DNA from: Sphingobacterium psychroaquaticum
GTDB taxonomy: Bacteria > Bacteroidota > Bacteroidia > Sphingobacteriales > Sphingobacteriaceae
Assembly (NCBI RefSeq): GCF_900177625.1
Contig: NZ_FXAU01000006.1
Span: 62,001 to 126,000 of the forward strand
Reading direction: 5' to 3'
Length of the DNA stretch: 64,000 bases
Shown: positions 27,376 to 36,796 of the stretch, piece by piece
How the letters are laid out: every line of letters starts with the position of its first letter
Numbering within the stretch: the first letter of the stretch is position 1
The notes under the pieces: generated by a model
Told to the model about the DNA's origin: nothing
The model's database searches: none
What the model saw: only the letters and a program-made list of their open reading frames with translations
Program-made: the position numbers and the translations under genes

Positions 27376-27852
27376 TTATTTTTGATTTAGAATAGTTGCT
27401 AATTGTTGCTTAATACGATGCAGTTTTACATTGGTATTTCCTTTAGAAATACCAATTATCTCACTAATCTCTGTGTTGTTAAAACCGTCGAGATGAAGCA
27501 TGATTATACTCCGATCAATTTCTGCTAGCTGCTTAATCGCCCGATACAGGAAATCAGCTCTTTCTGATAATTCATGAGGTTCAACAAAAATGTCCGTAGT
27601 AGAGCCTTCTTTTATTTTTTCAACTTTCTTCCGTTTGTTCAAGAAAGTAAGAGCGACATTTAAACTTATCCTGTATAGCCAGGTAGAAAATTTGGAACTT
27701 CCTTCAAATCGCGGATAGGCATGCCAGCTTTGCAGGATAATTTCTTGATATAAATCTTTTCTGTCTTCCAAATCATCAGCATAAAGGTTTACCACTTTTA
27801 GGATAATACCTTTATGCTCTTCAATTTTTTGGAGATAAGATTTTTCTGTCAT
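27376..27852 (-). CDS. ECF-type RNA polymerase sigma factor
   Basis: 158 aa. Region 2 is at ~20-80: DDLEDRKDLYQEIILQSWHAYPRFEGSSKFSTWLYRISLNVALTFLNKRKK (with the -10 recognition helix). Region 4 is at ~105-155: AIKQLAEIDRSIIMLHLDGFNNTEISEIIGISKGNTNVKLHRIKQQL. It lies between two small membrane-protein genes: its start overlaps the preceding stop (TAATG) and the next gene starts 1 nt later. The three genes look like one regulatory unit. Confidence 0.93.
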   Translation of the reverse strand: MTEKSYLQKIEEHKGIILKVVNLYADDLEDRKDLYQEIILQSWHAYPRFEGSSKFSTWLYRISLNVALTFLNKRKKVEKIKEGSTTDIFVEPHELSERADFLYRAIKQLAEIDRSIIMLHLDGFNNTEISEIIGISKGNTNVKLHRIKQQLATILNQK

Positions 27853-28064
27853 TACTTAGTTGATATTTTTCCTTTAACTGCCGTAATCTGATCTTTTGCA
27901 TCTTTAATAAAACAAAAAATTAAGTAAAGAAATGATGTCAGTGATAAAACTAATGCCGAATACTTAAGAAGATTAGGTACGTTATTTAGACCAATTAATA
28001 GACAAAGCATTCCTACGACCATCAAGATACTGCTTTTGATTTGTTTTTTTTCTGTCTTGCTCAT
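27852..28064 (-). CDS. Small two-helix membrane protein, first gene of the sigma cassette
   Basis: 70 aa: basic N-terminus, helix SSILMVVGMLCLLIGL, helix YSALVLSLTSFLYLIFCFI, and a lysine-rich tail. Unknown function. Its stop overlaps the sigma-factor ATG as TAATG, so translation is coupled; the small protein could report membrane state to the sigma factor, which is speculation. Confidence 0.7.
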   Translation of the reverse strand: MSKTEKKQIKSSILMVVGMLCLLIGLNNVPNLLKYSALVLSLTSFLYLIFCFIKDAKDQITAVKGKISTK

Positions 28065-28300
28065 GTTGAATATGTTAATTTATACAGTTAGTAAGCAAAG
28101 AGTGCAGAAAATTACAGCAGTAGAAAAAAAAGTTGTTAAGATCTAAGGTTTTTATGAGTGAGTGAAAAATTTCCCTGAGAGAGAACATGATAAGAATAGT
28201 TATAAACCTGTTTAATGGTTGTGGTGATATTCTCCATGTTTAGGTATGATGTTTTAAGGATGATTGTTTGGAGCAGACATTCTCTCGGGTAAACATCCTA

Positions 28301-28383
28301 TGGCAGGATTGGCTCAGCCGCCCATGCCCCGCGCTAGGACCTGAGCCTCCTTTGGATCGAACCTCGGTTCTCATCGACTGCCA
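28301..28383 (-). ncRNA. GC-rich structured element downstream of tRNA-Pro (candidate RNA or decayed sequence)
   Basis: 83 nt of clearly higher GC than the surrounding AT-rich spacer. The outer arms TGGCAG / CTGCCA enclose GGCTCAG / CTGAGCC (7 bp) and a small GAAC-CGAG-GTTC hairpin. It lies past the tRNA-Pro terminator. It resembles neither a full tRNA nor a known RNA family that I can name. A decayed gene or repeat is equally possible. Confidence 0.3.
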
Positions 28384-28396
28384 AACCCCGTAAACG

Positions 28397-28429
28397 AAAA
28401 AAGCCCTAACTTTCGTTAGAGCTTTTTTG
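28397..28429 (-). terminator. Rho-independent terminator of tRNA-Pro
   Basis: On the minus strand GCTCTAAC-GAAA-GTTAGGGC forms an 8-bp stem (one G-T pair) with a GAAA tetraloop, flanked by an A-run and followed by TTTTTT. It begins right after the tRNA 3' end. Confidence 0.85.
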
Positions 28430-28503
28430 TCGGGGTGGCAGGATTCGAACCTACGACCTCCACATCCCAAATGTGGCGCGATACCGGGCTACGCTACACC
28501 CCG
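28430..28503 (-). tRNA. tRNA-Pro (anticodon TGG)
   Basis: Minus strand: acceptor arms CGGGGTG / CACCCCG with discriminator A, D-arm AGCCCGGTATCGCGC, anticodon stem CCACA / TGTGG around loop TTTGGGA (anticodon TGG), and T-arm GGTTCGAATCC. 74 nt; the CCA end is not encoded. A promoter sits 31 nt upstream and a terminator follows directly. Confidence 0.97.
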
Positions 28504-28533
28504 AAAAGGTATCACCTTTGTTTTTGTGTGGTG

Positions 28534-28564
28534 CAAATATAAGTGCATTAATTCGACTTTGCAA
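28534..28564 (-). promoter_or_regulatory. tRNA-Pro promoter
   Basis: On the minus strand TTG (28564-28562) is followed by exactly 20 nt and TATATTTG (28541-28534), an exact Bacteroidota -33/-7 pair. The -7 box ends 30 nt before the mature 5' end of the tRNA, leaving a short leader for RNase P to remove. Confidence 0.8.
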
Positions 28565-28885
28565 GAGTAGTAAATAAATAAAATAGTAAATCCCTGATAA
28601 TGTTGTTGATATTTTATTTATTTAGATTCTTTAGACCTTCGAAAGGAGCAATTTTACAAAATAATTCCCGTTTAGGTTTCAGTTGTCGGAGAGCTCCGGT
28701 TAGGAATGATACGTTATAGTCTTCTGTCAGAATGAAAAGGTTAAACCCAACCATTTGCATATAAAGTCAAAGAACTACACGAGAATAATTCCCTTTTTAC
28801 TACCAAAACCACATCGTAAAACACAAAAGTGACTTTGAAATATGCATCGTAATTCCTTTATTTGTGCGCTATAAAAATACCTGAA
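28565..28885. other. 321-nt intergenic spacer, nothing recognised
   Basis: AT-rich spacer between the tRNA promoter and the VanZ-like gene, the two being divergent. No convincing ORF, RNA fold or repeat was seen; a promoter for the + strand gene is expected here, but no clear TAnnTTTG box was found. Confidence 0.4.
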
Positions 28886-29275
28886 ATGAAATTTAAATCC
28901 CTGTCGGAAACGAAGTACACCTGGATGATGATGATTATACTTTCCATCATTGCGATACTATTTAAATCCTTTTACAGAACGTATATCTATGCAAACCACA
29001 TCAATGATTTTGGTATAGCAGATTCTTCTCCGAACTTCTTTGCAGGACTCATTATCGTATTCTTCTACTTTACGCAATATCAAAATATGTCGCTCAGGAA
29101 GTATGCGATCTATTCTGCAATTGGTCTTGTCGGCTACGAACTTATTCAAGGTACCGTCTTTAAGCACAACTACTTTGATTATAAAGATATTATTGCGTCG
29201 ATTTTAGGAACCTATGTGGGGTATCTGATCGGGGCAAAATTGAAAAGAGAACCGATCCTGGATGGTCAAAAGTAA
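28886..29275 (+). CDS. VanZ-like small membrane protein
   Basis: 129 aa from ATG 28886 (MKFKSLSETKYTW); an upstream in-frame TTG is not preferred. Four hydrophobic segments, ending in GYELIQGTVFKHNYFDYKDIIASILGTYVGYLIG, which matches the VanZ pattern (E..Q, FD..DI.A..G). VanZ-type proteins give low-level teicoplanin resistance in enterococci, but most homologues have no known function. Convergent with the PUL operon across a strong terminator. Confidence 0.6.
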   Translation: MKFKSLSETKYTWMMMIILSIIAILFKSFYRTYIYANHINDFGIADSSPNFFAGLIIVFFYFTQYQNMSLRKYAIYSAIGLVGYELIQGTVFKHNYFDYKDIIASILGTYVGYLIGAKLKREPILDGQK

Positions 29276-29352
29276 ATTTTGCGATCGGGCTTCAATCAGA
29301 AGCGTTTTAAACGCTATTTTGATACAGAATTTTATTATTGCTTATTAAAAGA

Positions 29353-29385
29353 AAAGAGGCGTTCCATATTGGAACGCCTCTTTTA
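29353..29385. terminator. Bidirectional terminator between VanZ-like gene and the PUL operon
   Basis: AAAAGAGGCGTTCCA and TGGAACGCCTCTTTT are perfect 15-bp arms around a TAT centre, giving a U-run in both directions. It closes the + strand gene and the four-gene minus-strand SusC operon. Confidence 0.85.
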
Positions 29386-29402
29386 ATGATGATAGCACTA
29401 CA

Positions 29403-30128
29403 CTATTTGGTATATGCCTGTTGGGAATATGGTGTGTAGAAGAAGTCAATTGACGTAGGGATCGGTTTATAGACCGTACGATATTTTACGGTACTAGGCG
29501 ACTTAATGTTTGTCAATTGTGCAAAATCTTGATAAGGAGTAATACGTACGGTAGCGGAATCGCCTGTGTTTCTCAAGTAGGTTACTTCTGTCATTTGCAT
29601 CGGGAAAAAATTGCCTTCTCGCGGGAGGTTATTCTCGCGCACAAATACCAAAAATGGATTTGTAGGGTTAGACTTATCAAACCGCGTAAAGGATCTGTTT
29701 ACGAGTGTCCGAATGTAGCTCTGGCCATAAACAAATTGACTTGCTGTAACCAGTCTAGAGCTGTCACCAGCAGCCGTAAAAGAGAATACATTTGCTGTAT
29801 ATGTCGCTTCGGACAAGTTATCTAAGTTTACAATTTTTATGTTGCCATGCTCTCCACTTTCAATAGGGGCAGAGATAATTTCTGCTTTCGGCGAAAGACT
29901 ACTTCTCAAATAAATTTTAACAGTATTGACTTTCGGGTCGGTTGTTGCTCGGAACCGAAGTAACGCACGCTGATTCCCAGGGATTATCGACAAAGAGTCG
30001 ATACGTCCTGGGTAATAAATTTCGCCATTGCTTAGGTATTCGCCGTAATAGTGATCCGCTGGTTTACAGCTGTATCCTAACAAGATAATTCCTAGCGCTA
30101 TAAAAATATGATTCTTTAGTTTTTTCAT
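29403..30128 (-). CDS. DUF4998-type surface lipoprotein of the PUL
   Basis: 241 aa. Lipobox at Cys21 (GIILLGYSC) predicts an anchored lipoprotein. Fibronectin-like beta-rich segment (SLSIIPGNQRALLRFRATTDPKVNTVKIYLRSS) followed by YTANVFSFTAAGDSS, the pattern of DUF4998 proteins that sit behind SusCD. Probable glycan-binding accessory protein. Last gene of the operon, 6 nt after the DUF5000 gene. Confidence 0.78.
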   Translation of the reverse strand: MKKLKNHIFIALGIILLGYSCKPADHYYGEYLSNGEIYYPGRIDSLSIIPGNQRALLRFRATTDPKVNTVKIYLRSSLSPKAEIISAPIESGEHGNIKIVNLDNLSEATYTANVFSFTAAGDSSRLVTASQFVYGQSYIRTLVNRSFTRFDKSNPTNPFLVFVRENNLPREGNFFPMQMTEVTYLRNTGDSATVRITPYQDFAQLTNIKSPSTVKYRTVYKPIPTSIDFFYTPYSQQAYTK

Positions 30129-30134
30129 GATATA

Positions 30135-31442
30135 CTAGTCTATATATTTACCAAAAAGCTTTAATTCTGAAAACGCCACGGTTAATGCATTACCTAAAGG
30201 TTGTTCTCGAACACCGTTCCACGTGCAATTGATACGTATTCTAAAATATTTGAAGGCTTCTGGAGATTGCCAATCTACTTCAAAGTCTTCGCCTTTCCGT
30301 GCATAATCTTGATCTTCAGCATTTGCATTTGTACCAAAAGCTAAGCCCGAGGGGCGAACCCCCTCAAAGGTGCCCAAGTGCGTCCAAGAATCCCATGAAC
30401 CGTCGGCTGCGGGTGAATTACTACCATATAACTCGAATTCTTTAGGGTGGGTTGCCTGAAATAGCAAACCAAAGTTGTCATTTCGACCCCATAGCTTAAC
30501 GCGGCTTATTTGTGCTTTTTTACGGGCATCCAACGTAAATTGAAATGGAACTGGGGCACCGCGGCCAAACCATTGGCGGGCTGTTGCATAATAAGGGCTC
30601 GCTTCGGCACCGTCGAAAAGCGATACTTGCATCTCGGCTGTATTACTTTGCGGGTTGTAGTTGGTGATGTAATCTCCATTTCTATTCATATCGGTATAGG
30701 CTGTAATGCCGCCATATATCAATAGATTCTTGATTTCATACTCCTCCTGTGGCGTTAGTGTTCGCTGTACGGTGTCGGAAATATTCCCCCATTGGTCACG
30801 AATGACAATACCGTATTTAGTGGGAACTGGCATTTCTCCACGAACCCGAATGGTACCTTGTTTAGATTTGGTATAGGTTTCGTTTAAGGTTGTCCAGCTG
30901 TATGTATTCGTTTTAGGGTCCAAAACATATTTAAAGACGCGGAGAATAATGTTTGCCGCATTTTCATTGTTATACTGGATGTTTACACCGCCAAATGTGC
31001 TGTAAAAGAAATCATCGGACAGGAAAGATTCCGCCAGCTTTAGGTAGCTAGGCTGGCCTGTTTTTATCTTGATCATCACGGGGTCAGATTCCACATCACC
31101 CACCGCTACCGCGACGAGCTTAATATTATGTTCTCCAATATTTGCGTAGCCCTGAATTACGACACGATTATCGTATATACTGGCTTTGCTGATCATCTCC
31201 TTCCCATTCTCTAAGGTGTACATCGCTTTGACATACCGTAGATCCGGAGAGGTTGGTAAGCTATAGGAGATCACAGCGCCCCCGGGAGCCTCTTCGTATT
31301 TTAATTCTTTTAACTGATCTGGTTTTTCACCTACTCGACCTGCTGTAATACCGGTATCTTCTGTACAAGCTGATGTATATAGGAGTGCGATAGCGATATT
31401 CCATAATGTCGCTTTCTTTAAAATCGTTTTTATCTTTTTCAT
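30135..31442 (-). CDS. DUF5000-domain surface lipoprotein (SusE/F position)
   Basis: 435 aa, lipobox at Cys26 (IALLYTSAC). N-terminal Ig-like repeats (DUF4959/DUF5126 type: LKELKYEEAPGGAVISYSLPTSPDLRYVKAMY), then a C-terminal F5/8-type-C-like beta-sandwich (PVPFQFTLDARKKAQISRVKLWGR ... YFRIRINCTWNG). Such proteins occupy the SusE/SusF place and bind glycans at the cell surface. 26 nt after susD, co-directional. Confidence 0.82.
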   Translation of the reverse strand: MKKIKTILKKATLWNIAIALLYTSACTEDTGITAGRVGEKPDQLKELKYEEAPGGAVISYSLPTSPDLRYVKAMYTLENGKEMISKASIYDNRVVIQGYANIGEHNIKLVAVAVGDVESDPVMIKIKTGQPSYLKLAESFLSDDFFYSTFGGVNIQYNNENAANIILRVFKYVLDPKTNTYSWTTLNETYTKSKQGTIRVRGEMPVPTKYGIVIRDQWGNISDTVQRTLTPQEEYEIKNLLIYGGITAYTDMNRNGDYITNYNPQSNTAEMQVSLFDGAEASPYYATARQWFGRGAPVPFQFTLDARKKAQISRVKLWGRNDNFGLLFQATHPKEFELYGSNSPAADGSWDSWTHLGTFEGVRPSGLAFGTNANAEDQDYARKGEDFEVDWQSPEAFKYFRIRINCTWNGVREQPLGNALTVAFSELKLFGKYID

Positions 31443-31468
31443 GTTACGTTTTCTTATTGGTTTATCAT

Positions 31469-33391
31469 CTACCAGCCAGCTGCCTGGACTAGGTTTGGAT
31501 TTCTTCTTCTCTCATTTAGGCTTAATGGCCAAAAGTAATCCCGCTCCATAAATGAACGCGTGTAAAGAAGTTTCGTGCGATAATAGGAGCCTGCGGCAGA
31601 TTGATTAATATCCCATCCCAAAATTGGACTGTTATATTCTTTCACGGCGTCTCTCCATCTTCTTAAGTCCCAAAAACGTATTCCTTCGAGTGCAAATTCG
31701 GACGTGCGTTCACTTTTAATGATCTGACGTAGTCCCTCTTTGGTACTAGGTTTGGTCGGATTAGAAGAATATTTTTGCCAAGCTTCGACAACACCAGGCA
31801 AACCACTACGCTTTCTAACCACATCAATATAGGCGTAGGCTTCGGCAGATGGACCGTTAAGTTCGTTTAGTGCTTCAGCATAATATAAATACAAGTTAGC
31901 AAGTCGCATTACGGGATGCCCAAACACGCGGGCGGTATATGCGTTACTGGCGCCTACTGTCCCGCGGTAGTTGTAATGTTTCTTTGAAGCATATCCTGTC
32001 CAGTTGTATTGGTTCGGATCTACTTTTCCCGATGTCCCGGAGTATTTTAGATCAATATTGTAAGCGTTTGCGTCTGATGTCGCCTGCAACATAAATACAC
32101 GGCCGGCATCAAACATCAGCGTGCCATAGAATCTGTTTTCACGGTCCAAATTCATACGTGCAGTTTCCTTACCTGCAACGAGATCGTATTTGTATCCATC
32201 GGTTGATGGGACTGTAATTAAATCGAATCGGCTGGTGTAAGGGTAGGTGATATCTTCCTCAATAGGAACGCCATTTTTAGAATAAAACTTCTCTACAATG
32301 TTCAGCGTAGCCGACATAAAACCAAGTAGCGTACCTGTGGTAGCATTAGGGGTATAACGCGGCAGCATAAAGTAACCTTGAATGGTTCCGGATGCAGTTG
32401 ACTTCGTGTCTAACCAAAGTATCTCTGCATTTCCTGTGTTTTCATTGTATGCCTCACGGATGTTCATTTGATATTGTGTACTCGCTTGCGGGATAAAACC
32501 GCCGGTAGGTGTCCATGTATGCAGTGCCTTTCCATTTTGGTGTGCAAAATCAATCGCAACCTTACAGGCTTCAGCAGCTTTTTGCCATTTATCCGAAAGG
32601 TAGGTTTGGTTAAATAGTTTCGTACCATCTACATTCGTGATGCTAGCCTCGACACCGGTATTACCATTGTATAATGGACTTGCAGCATGTATCAGGATTT
32701 CTGCTTTCATGGCTTTGGCGACAATTTTGGTTATCCTACCTGTCTCGCTGTTTACTGCCGTTACATCATCCATTAGGTTTTCCATCGCATCATCGATTTG
32801 CCCAACAATATAATTAAAGCATTCTTCCACTGTATTTCGAGCTAATTGCGATGAACCTGGCGCATCGTAGATTGGGATGTTATTATCCCGGATTGGAATA
32901 GGGCCGTACTGACGCAAAAGTAAGAAGTGGTAGTAAGCTTTTAAAAACTTGACTTCAGAGGTCCACATTAGTTTTTCATCCTCGGTCATATCGGGTACGC
33001 GCATAATATTCTCCAAAAAGATATTACAGTTCGTAATACCAATCCAATAACCTTTAGCGCCATTGTTCCCATCCCACGCGTTTAGAAGTGGATTATCTCC
33101 GTTTTGGCTCCCTAACGCAATGCGCCAGCTGTGGTAGCCTGAATAGGTAGCTTCCGAACTTAACCAGAATTCATCGCCCGAGAGTAGTCCGGCGTTCCCC
33201 TGCACCGAAAAACTTTCCGGCAAAGAGCTATAACAGGTAACTAAATATCGTTCAGCCATCGTTCGCATCGAGAAGGCTTGATCGAGGACGGGGGCGTTAT
33301 CGGGAACTACATCTAAAAATTTATTGCAAGAAGTTGACAACCCAAAGATCAACCCTAGTCCTATTATACATGTCTTAAATTTCGTTTTCAT
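31469..33391 (-). CDS. SusD/RagB-family nutrient-binding outer-membrane lipoprotein
   Basis: 640 aa from ATG 33391 (MKTKFKTCIIGLGLIFGLSTSC); six residues upstream in frame are excluded because the lipobox fits this start. Lipidated Cys22. SusD hallmarks: FLDVVPDNAPVLDQAF near the start, the TPR-like helical core (FLKAYYHFLLLRQYGPIPI), MRLANLYLYYAEALNEL and FALEGIRFWDLRRWRDAVKEY near the end. SusD caps the SusC barrel and binds oligosaccharides. Starts 4 nt after susC. Confidence 0.95.
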   Translation of the reverse strand: MKTKFKTCIIGLGLIFGLSTSCNKFLDVVPDNAPVLDQAFSMRTMAERYLVTCYSSLPESFSVQGNAGLLSGDEFWLSSEATYSGYHSWRIALGSQNGDNPLLNAWDGNNGAKGYWIGITNCNIFLENIMRVPDMTEDEKLMWTSEVKFLKAYYHFLLLRQYGPIPIRDNNIPIYDAPGSSQLARNTVEECFNYIVGQIDDAMENLMDDVTAVNSETGRITKIVAKAMKAEILIHAASPLYNGNTGVEASITNVDGTKLFNQTYLSDKWQKAAEACKVAIDFAHQNGKALHTWTPTGGFIPQASTQYQMNIREAYNENTGNAEILWLDTKSTASGTIQGYFMLPRYTPNATTGTLLGFMSATLNIVEKFYSKNGVPIEEDITYPYTSRFDLITVPSTDGYKYDLVAGKETARMNLDRENRFYGTLMFDAGRVFMLQATSDANAYNIDLKYSGTSGKVDPNQYNWTGYASKKHYNYRGTVGASNAYTARVFGHPVMRLANLYLYYAEALNELNGPSAEAYAYIDVVRKRSGLPGVVEAWQKYSSNPTKPSTKEGLRQIIKSERTSEFALEGIRFWDLRRWRDAVKEYNSPILGWDINQSAAGSYYRTKLLYTRSFMERDYFWPLSLNERRRNPNLVQAAGW

Positions 33392-33395
33392 AATT

Positions 33396-36300
33396 TTATA
33401 GGTTTGCATTTATACCGATATTAAATACGCGCTGAAGAGGGTAATTGAGGGCATTACCTCCCATTTCAGGATCCCAAAGCTTAAATGAACTGAAGCGTAA
33501 TAAGTTGTTCGCGCTGGCATAGACCCGCAAATTCTTGATTTTATAACGCTGCGAAAATTGTTTATTAATGGTATAACCAAGTTCTACTTGTTTTAGTCTG
33601 ATGAGGCTTCCGTTTCGCATCCAATATGTACTTTGCACGGTATTGTTTGCTTGCGGAGAGACACTCAAGCGCGGCCAAATAGCATAAATATTCTTGTTTT
33701 CTTCTGACCAATAGTCGTCTGCCCATCCCTGAAAAACGGCGTTTGGCGCTGTCTCACTTCCAAATGGGGCGATCCCTTTACTTGTTGGGGTATTTGCCGT
33801 CGTTGGATTGATGAACAATGATGTACGACCTACTCCACTGAAGAAGAATGAAAAATCTAAACCTTTGTAACCAGTACTTAAACCGAAACCATAGTTTACT
33901 TCAGGCGTCGTTGGGTGACCAATTGGCATACGGTCATCATCATTGATTAAACCATCGCGATTCACATCTAGATATTTGATATCACCGCCCATAACCGTGG
34001 ATCCAAATTCTTGAGCAGGGCTGTTATAAACTTCATTATCATCGATGAAAAGTCGTTCTGCAATATAGCCGAATTGGTGATTTACCGATGTTCCTTTGCG
34101 ACGTCTGTATTCATTCTTGTAAAAAGGCTCCTCATAAAATTCATATTCGCCGGAAGCTAAGGTGAAAGTTCCTCGTCCTTGGAACCACAAGTTGCTATTT
34201 ACGGTTTTGTTGTAAACAAGCTCTCCATCAAATCCCCGACTTTTGTATTTTCCAACGTTTGCATAAACGGAAGCAGTCAGGCCATTAATTGACGAAAGGG
34301 ATCGTGCCTGCACAATGTTATCTCTAGATTGTTGGTAAAAGTCACCGGTGAAATTTATGGTTCCATCTAGTAAACTTAAGTCAATACCTAGGTTTGTCTG
34401 TTTAGAGATTTCCCAGCGAATGTCAGGATTCGCATATCTGTTAACGACAACACCATTTATGGATCTTCTTCCGGCTTCTGCAGGAAGACCAAAAGGATAA
34501 CCATAGGTGGGGCTATTTAAATTAACATCAGACAGGTAAAAGAAGCGTGTATCTAAAATTTGATCGTTACCAAGGGTGCCTCGTGTGAACCTGATCTTAA
34601 AGTTGTTTATTGTGCTTTTTAGAGGTTCAAAAAAGGCCTCATTTGAAACATTCCAGGCTGCACCAAACGATGGGAAGAAACCCCAACGGAATTTTTCAGA
34701 GAATTTTTCCGAACCATTGTAACCAAATGCAAATTGTAGGTGGTAACGATTGTCATAACCATAGGTGAAACTTCCGGAAAATGAAACATTTCGGTTTGGT
34801 AGTGTATTGATTAGTGAAATATTGTTATCCACAGGAGTACTCACATTATCTCGTATCGTGTTAATAAGCATCCCAAAAACATTATGCTTTTCATTAAAGG
34901 TTCGCTGGTATGACAATTGATTTTCCATGTAAAAGATGGCGGCTTGCGATCTTTCCCCCGGAACAAAATCAAGGTATTCAGTACCAGAGTCTGGGTTTAT
35001 CTGTTTGAATAATAAGGAGTTGTTTATTGGGTCTGTTCCAATAGGTTGATAGTAAAAAGGATTGTATTGTCTGGACTGTGCGAAATAGGAGTTCCGACTC
35101 AGGTTAAATAAACCGCGGTAGTTTAAGCCTTGTAGTAGTATCTCCGAAAAGTCTTGCTTTAGTTCCAGTTGTACCTGCATGTTGCTTCTTCTTCTTTCAG
35201 AATATCCGCGCATTATTTGGGCGTAAGGGTTTACATATTGCCCTTGGTCGGAATTTCCGAAAAGTGGGTGCTGAATATAAGATTGGCTAGGTCCTGCCTG
35301 ATAAACCGGAAGAAAGAGTACAGGGTTGGCACGTAATGCCAAGTTATAAGCTTCATTGCCGCTCGTTGGTGGGCCTGTGTAGTTTTGGATGTTTGCAACA
35401 GTTCGAACCATTGCAAATGTAGATTTCGTTATATTAACACCAATATTGCTTCGCAGGTTCATGACCTTGAAATTCACATTGTTGTTGAAATTGTTTAACG
35501 CGTCCATTTTTAATAGACCGTTATCATTGGTAAAATTACCACTTACATTGTACGTTGCTACTTGTCCACCGCCGGCAACACTTAAATTGTAATTTTGGGT
35601 CGTGGTGGTGGTTTTAGTAAGCGCGCCTAACCAATCTACGCTAGGATAGGCTATCGGATCGTCACCGGCAGCTGTTCTTTCTATTTTTAACTGACTGTAA
35701 GGTTCTGAACCCAGTGGGTTTCTGGTGAGAACGGCTTCATTGTACATTTTCATCCAAGTTACGGGGTCAGCAAACTTTAGGCTCTGTGTCGGCGTGGATA
35801 CGCGATGTTCAGTTCTAAAGCTTATGCTAGCAGGTCCCTCACGACCGATTTTTGTCGTCACGAGGACGACCCCGTTTGCACCACGGGAACCATACACTGC
35901 TGATGCGGTTGCATCACGAAGAATGGAGAAGTTTTCGATATCATCCACCGGAATACGAGCTAGATCGTCCGCCGTTACTTCCATATTGTCTACAAGAATC
36001 AATGGTTTGTTATTGGTTCCAAATGTTCCGACACCACGAATAAAAAAATCAGCATTATCACCACCAGGCTCACCACTTCGTTGAAATGAGACCACACCCG
36101 CGACTTTACCCTGCAGTGCAGTTGTAAGATTACTGACCGGTGCTCTCAGATCTTTAGGGCTTAAGGATGCGACAGAACCAATCAAGTCGCTTTTCTTTGC
36201 ACGCTGACCAAATGCTGTAACGACAACTTCATCTATTCCTTGAGAATCTTCGCGTAAAATGACATCTATGGTTTTTAGCCCTTCAAGCGATATTTCTTGC

Positions 36301-36590
36301 TGTAAGTACCCGGTCATACGAACGATGATCGCATTAGATCCTGATGGGATGTTGAGCGCAAAGAGCCCATTGAGGTCTGTTGTGGTTCCTACATTCGGTC
36401 GACCTTTGATGAATACTGAAACCCCTGGTAAAACATTTCCAAGCGTGTCTTTTACAGATCCCGATATTTGTGTTTGGGGAATATTTTTTTCTGTATTTCT
36501 CGATTTGTTTGGATGTTCATTTGCTTGACTATTTCCGTAAAAGGTAAGCACAAACAGACACGTAACGAGATATTGTATTGCATTTGGCAT
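33396..36590 (-). CDS. SusC/RagA-family TonB-dependent outer-membrane transporter
   Basis: 1064 aa from ATG 36590, which has a GGAG 4 nt upstream and gives a compact signal peptide (MPNAIQYLVTCLFVLTFYGNSQA). An ATG at 36689 would add 33 residues and cannot be excluded. Domains: carboxypeptidase-like repeat (ISGSVKDTLGNVLPGVSVFIKG), SusC signature and plug (VTAFGQRAKKSDLIGSVASL; ILRDATASAVYGSRGANGVVLVTT), then the 22-strand barrel ending FNIGINANL. It imports oligosaccharides using TonB energy. First gene of the four-gene operon; LacI-type palindromes lie upstream. Confidence 0.95.
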   Translation of the reverse strand: MPNAIQYLVTCLFVLTFYGNSQANEHPNKSRNTEKNIPQTQISGSVKDTLGNVLPGVSVFIKGRPNVGTTTDLNGLFALNIPSGSNAIIVRMTGYLQQEISLEGLKTIDVILREDSQGIDEVVVTAFGQRAKKSDLIGSVASLSPKDLRAPVSNLTTALQGKVAGVVSFQRSGEPGGDNADFFIRGVGTFGTNNKPLILVDNMEVTADDLARIPVDDIENFSILRDATASAVYGSRGANGVVLVTTKIGREGPASISFRTEHRVSTPTQSLKFADPVTWMKMYNEAVLTRNPLGSEPYSQLKIERTAAGDDPIAYPSVDWLGALTKTTTTTQNYNLSVAGGGQVATYNVSGNFTNDNGLLKMDALNNFNNNVNFKVMNLRSNIGVNITKSTFAMVRTVANIQNYTGPPTSGNEAYNLALRANPVLFLPVYQAGPSQSYIQHPLFGNSDQGQYVNPYAQIMRGYSERRRSNMQVQLELKQDFSEILLQGLNYRGLFNLSRNSYFAQSRQYNPFYYQPIGTDPINNSLLFKQINPDSGTEYLDFVPGERSQAAIFYMENQLSYQRTFNEKHNVFGMLINTIRDNVSTPVDNNISLINTLPNRNVSFSGSFTYGYDNRYHLQFAFGYNGSEKFSEKFRWGFFPSFGAAWNVSNEAFFEPLKSTINNFKIRFTRGTLGNDQILDTRFFYLSDVNLNSPTYGYPFGLPAEAGRRSINGVVVNRYANPDIRWEISKQTNLGIDLSLLDGTINFTGDFYQQSRDNIVQARSLSSINGLTASVYANVGKYKSRGFDGELVYNKTVNSNLWFQGRGTFTLASGEYEFYEEPFYKNEYRRRKGTSVNHQFGYIAERLFIDDNEVYNSPAQEFGSTVMGGDIKYLDVNRDGLINDDDRMPIGHPTTPEVNYGFGLSTGYKGLDFSFFFSGVGRTSLFINPTTANTPTSKGIAPFGSETAPNAVFQGWADDYWSEENKNIYAIWPRLSVSPQANNTVQSTYWMRNGSLIRLKQVELGYTINKQFSQRYKIKNLRVYASANNLLRFSSFKLWDPEMGGNALNYPLQRVFNIGINANL

Positions 36591-36796
36591 GCGACTCCAG
36601 CATAAGCAAATGTCATTTTTTCTCTGTGCTTTTGGGAGAGAGTTTCTCCACTTCGAAAAGCTTGTTAAATAAAAAATAAGTAATGTCATGAAGGTTAATT
36701 TTAGTTAGTTAAGTAATGATAATTATAGGCCCCATTAACTTTAGGAATGGTCAATTTTAAGGATTAAAAGCTGGTATATGAGCAGTAGAGGCTAAA

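Noticed and set aside
28240..28470. 76-codon minus-strand frame running through tRNA-Pro and its terminator
   Set aside because: It reads through the tRNA and the terminator hairpin; the protein has no domain and no start signal. It is a by-product of the tRNA and the GC-rich element.
28862..28885. TTG start adding 8 residues to the VanZ-like protein
   Set aside because: ATG at 28886 gives a normal basic N-terminus followed by the first helix; TTG starts are rare and nothing supports this one.
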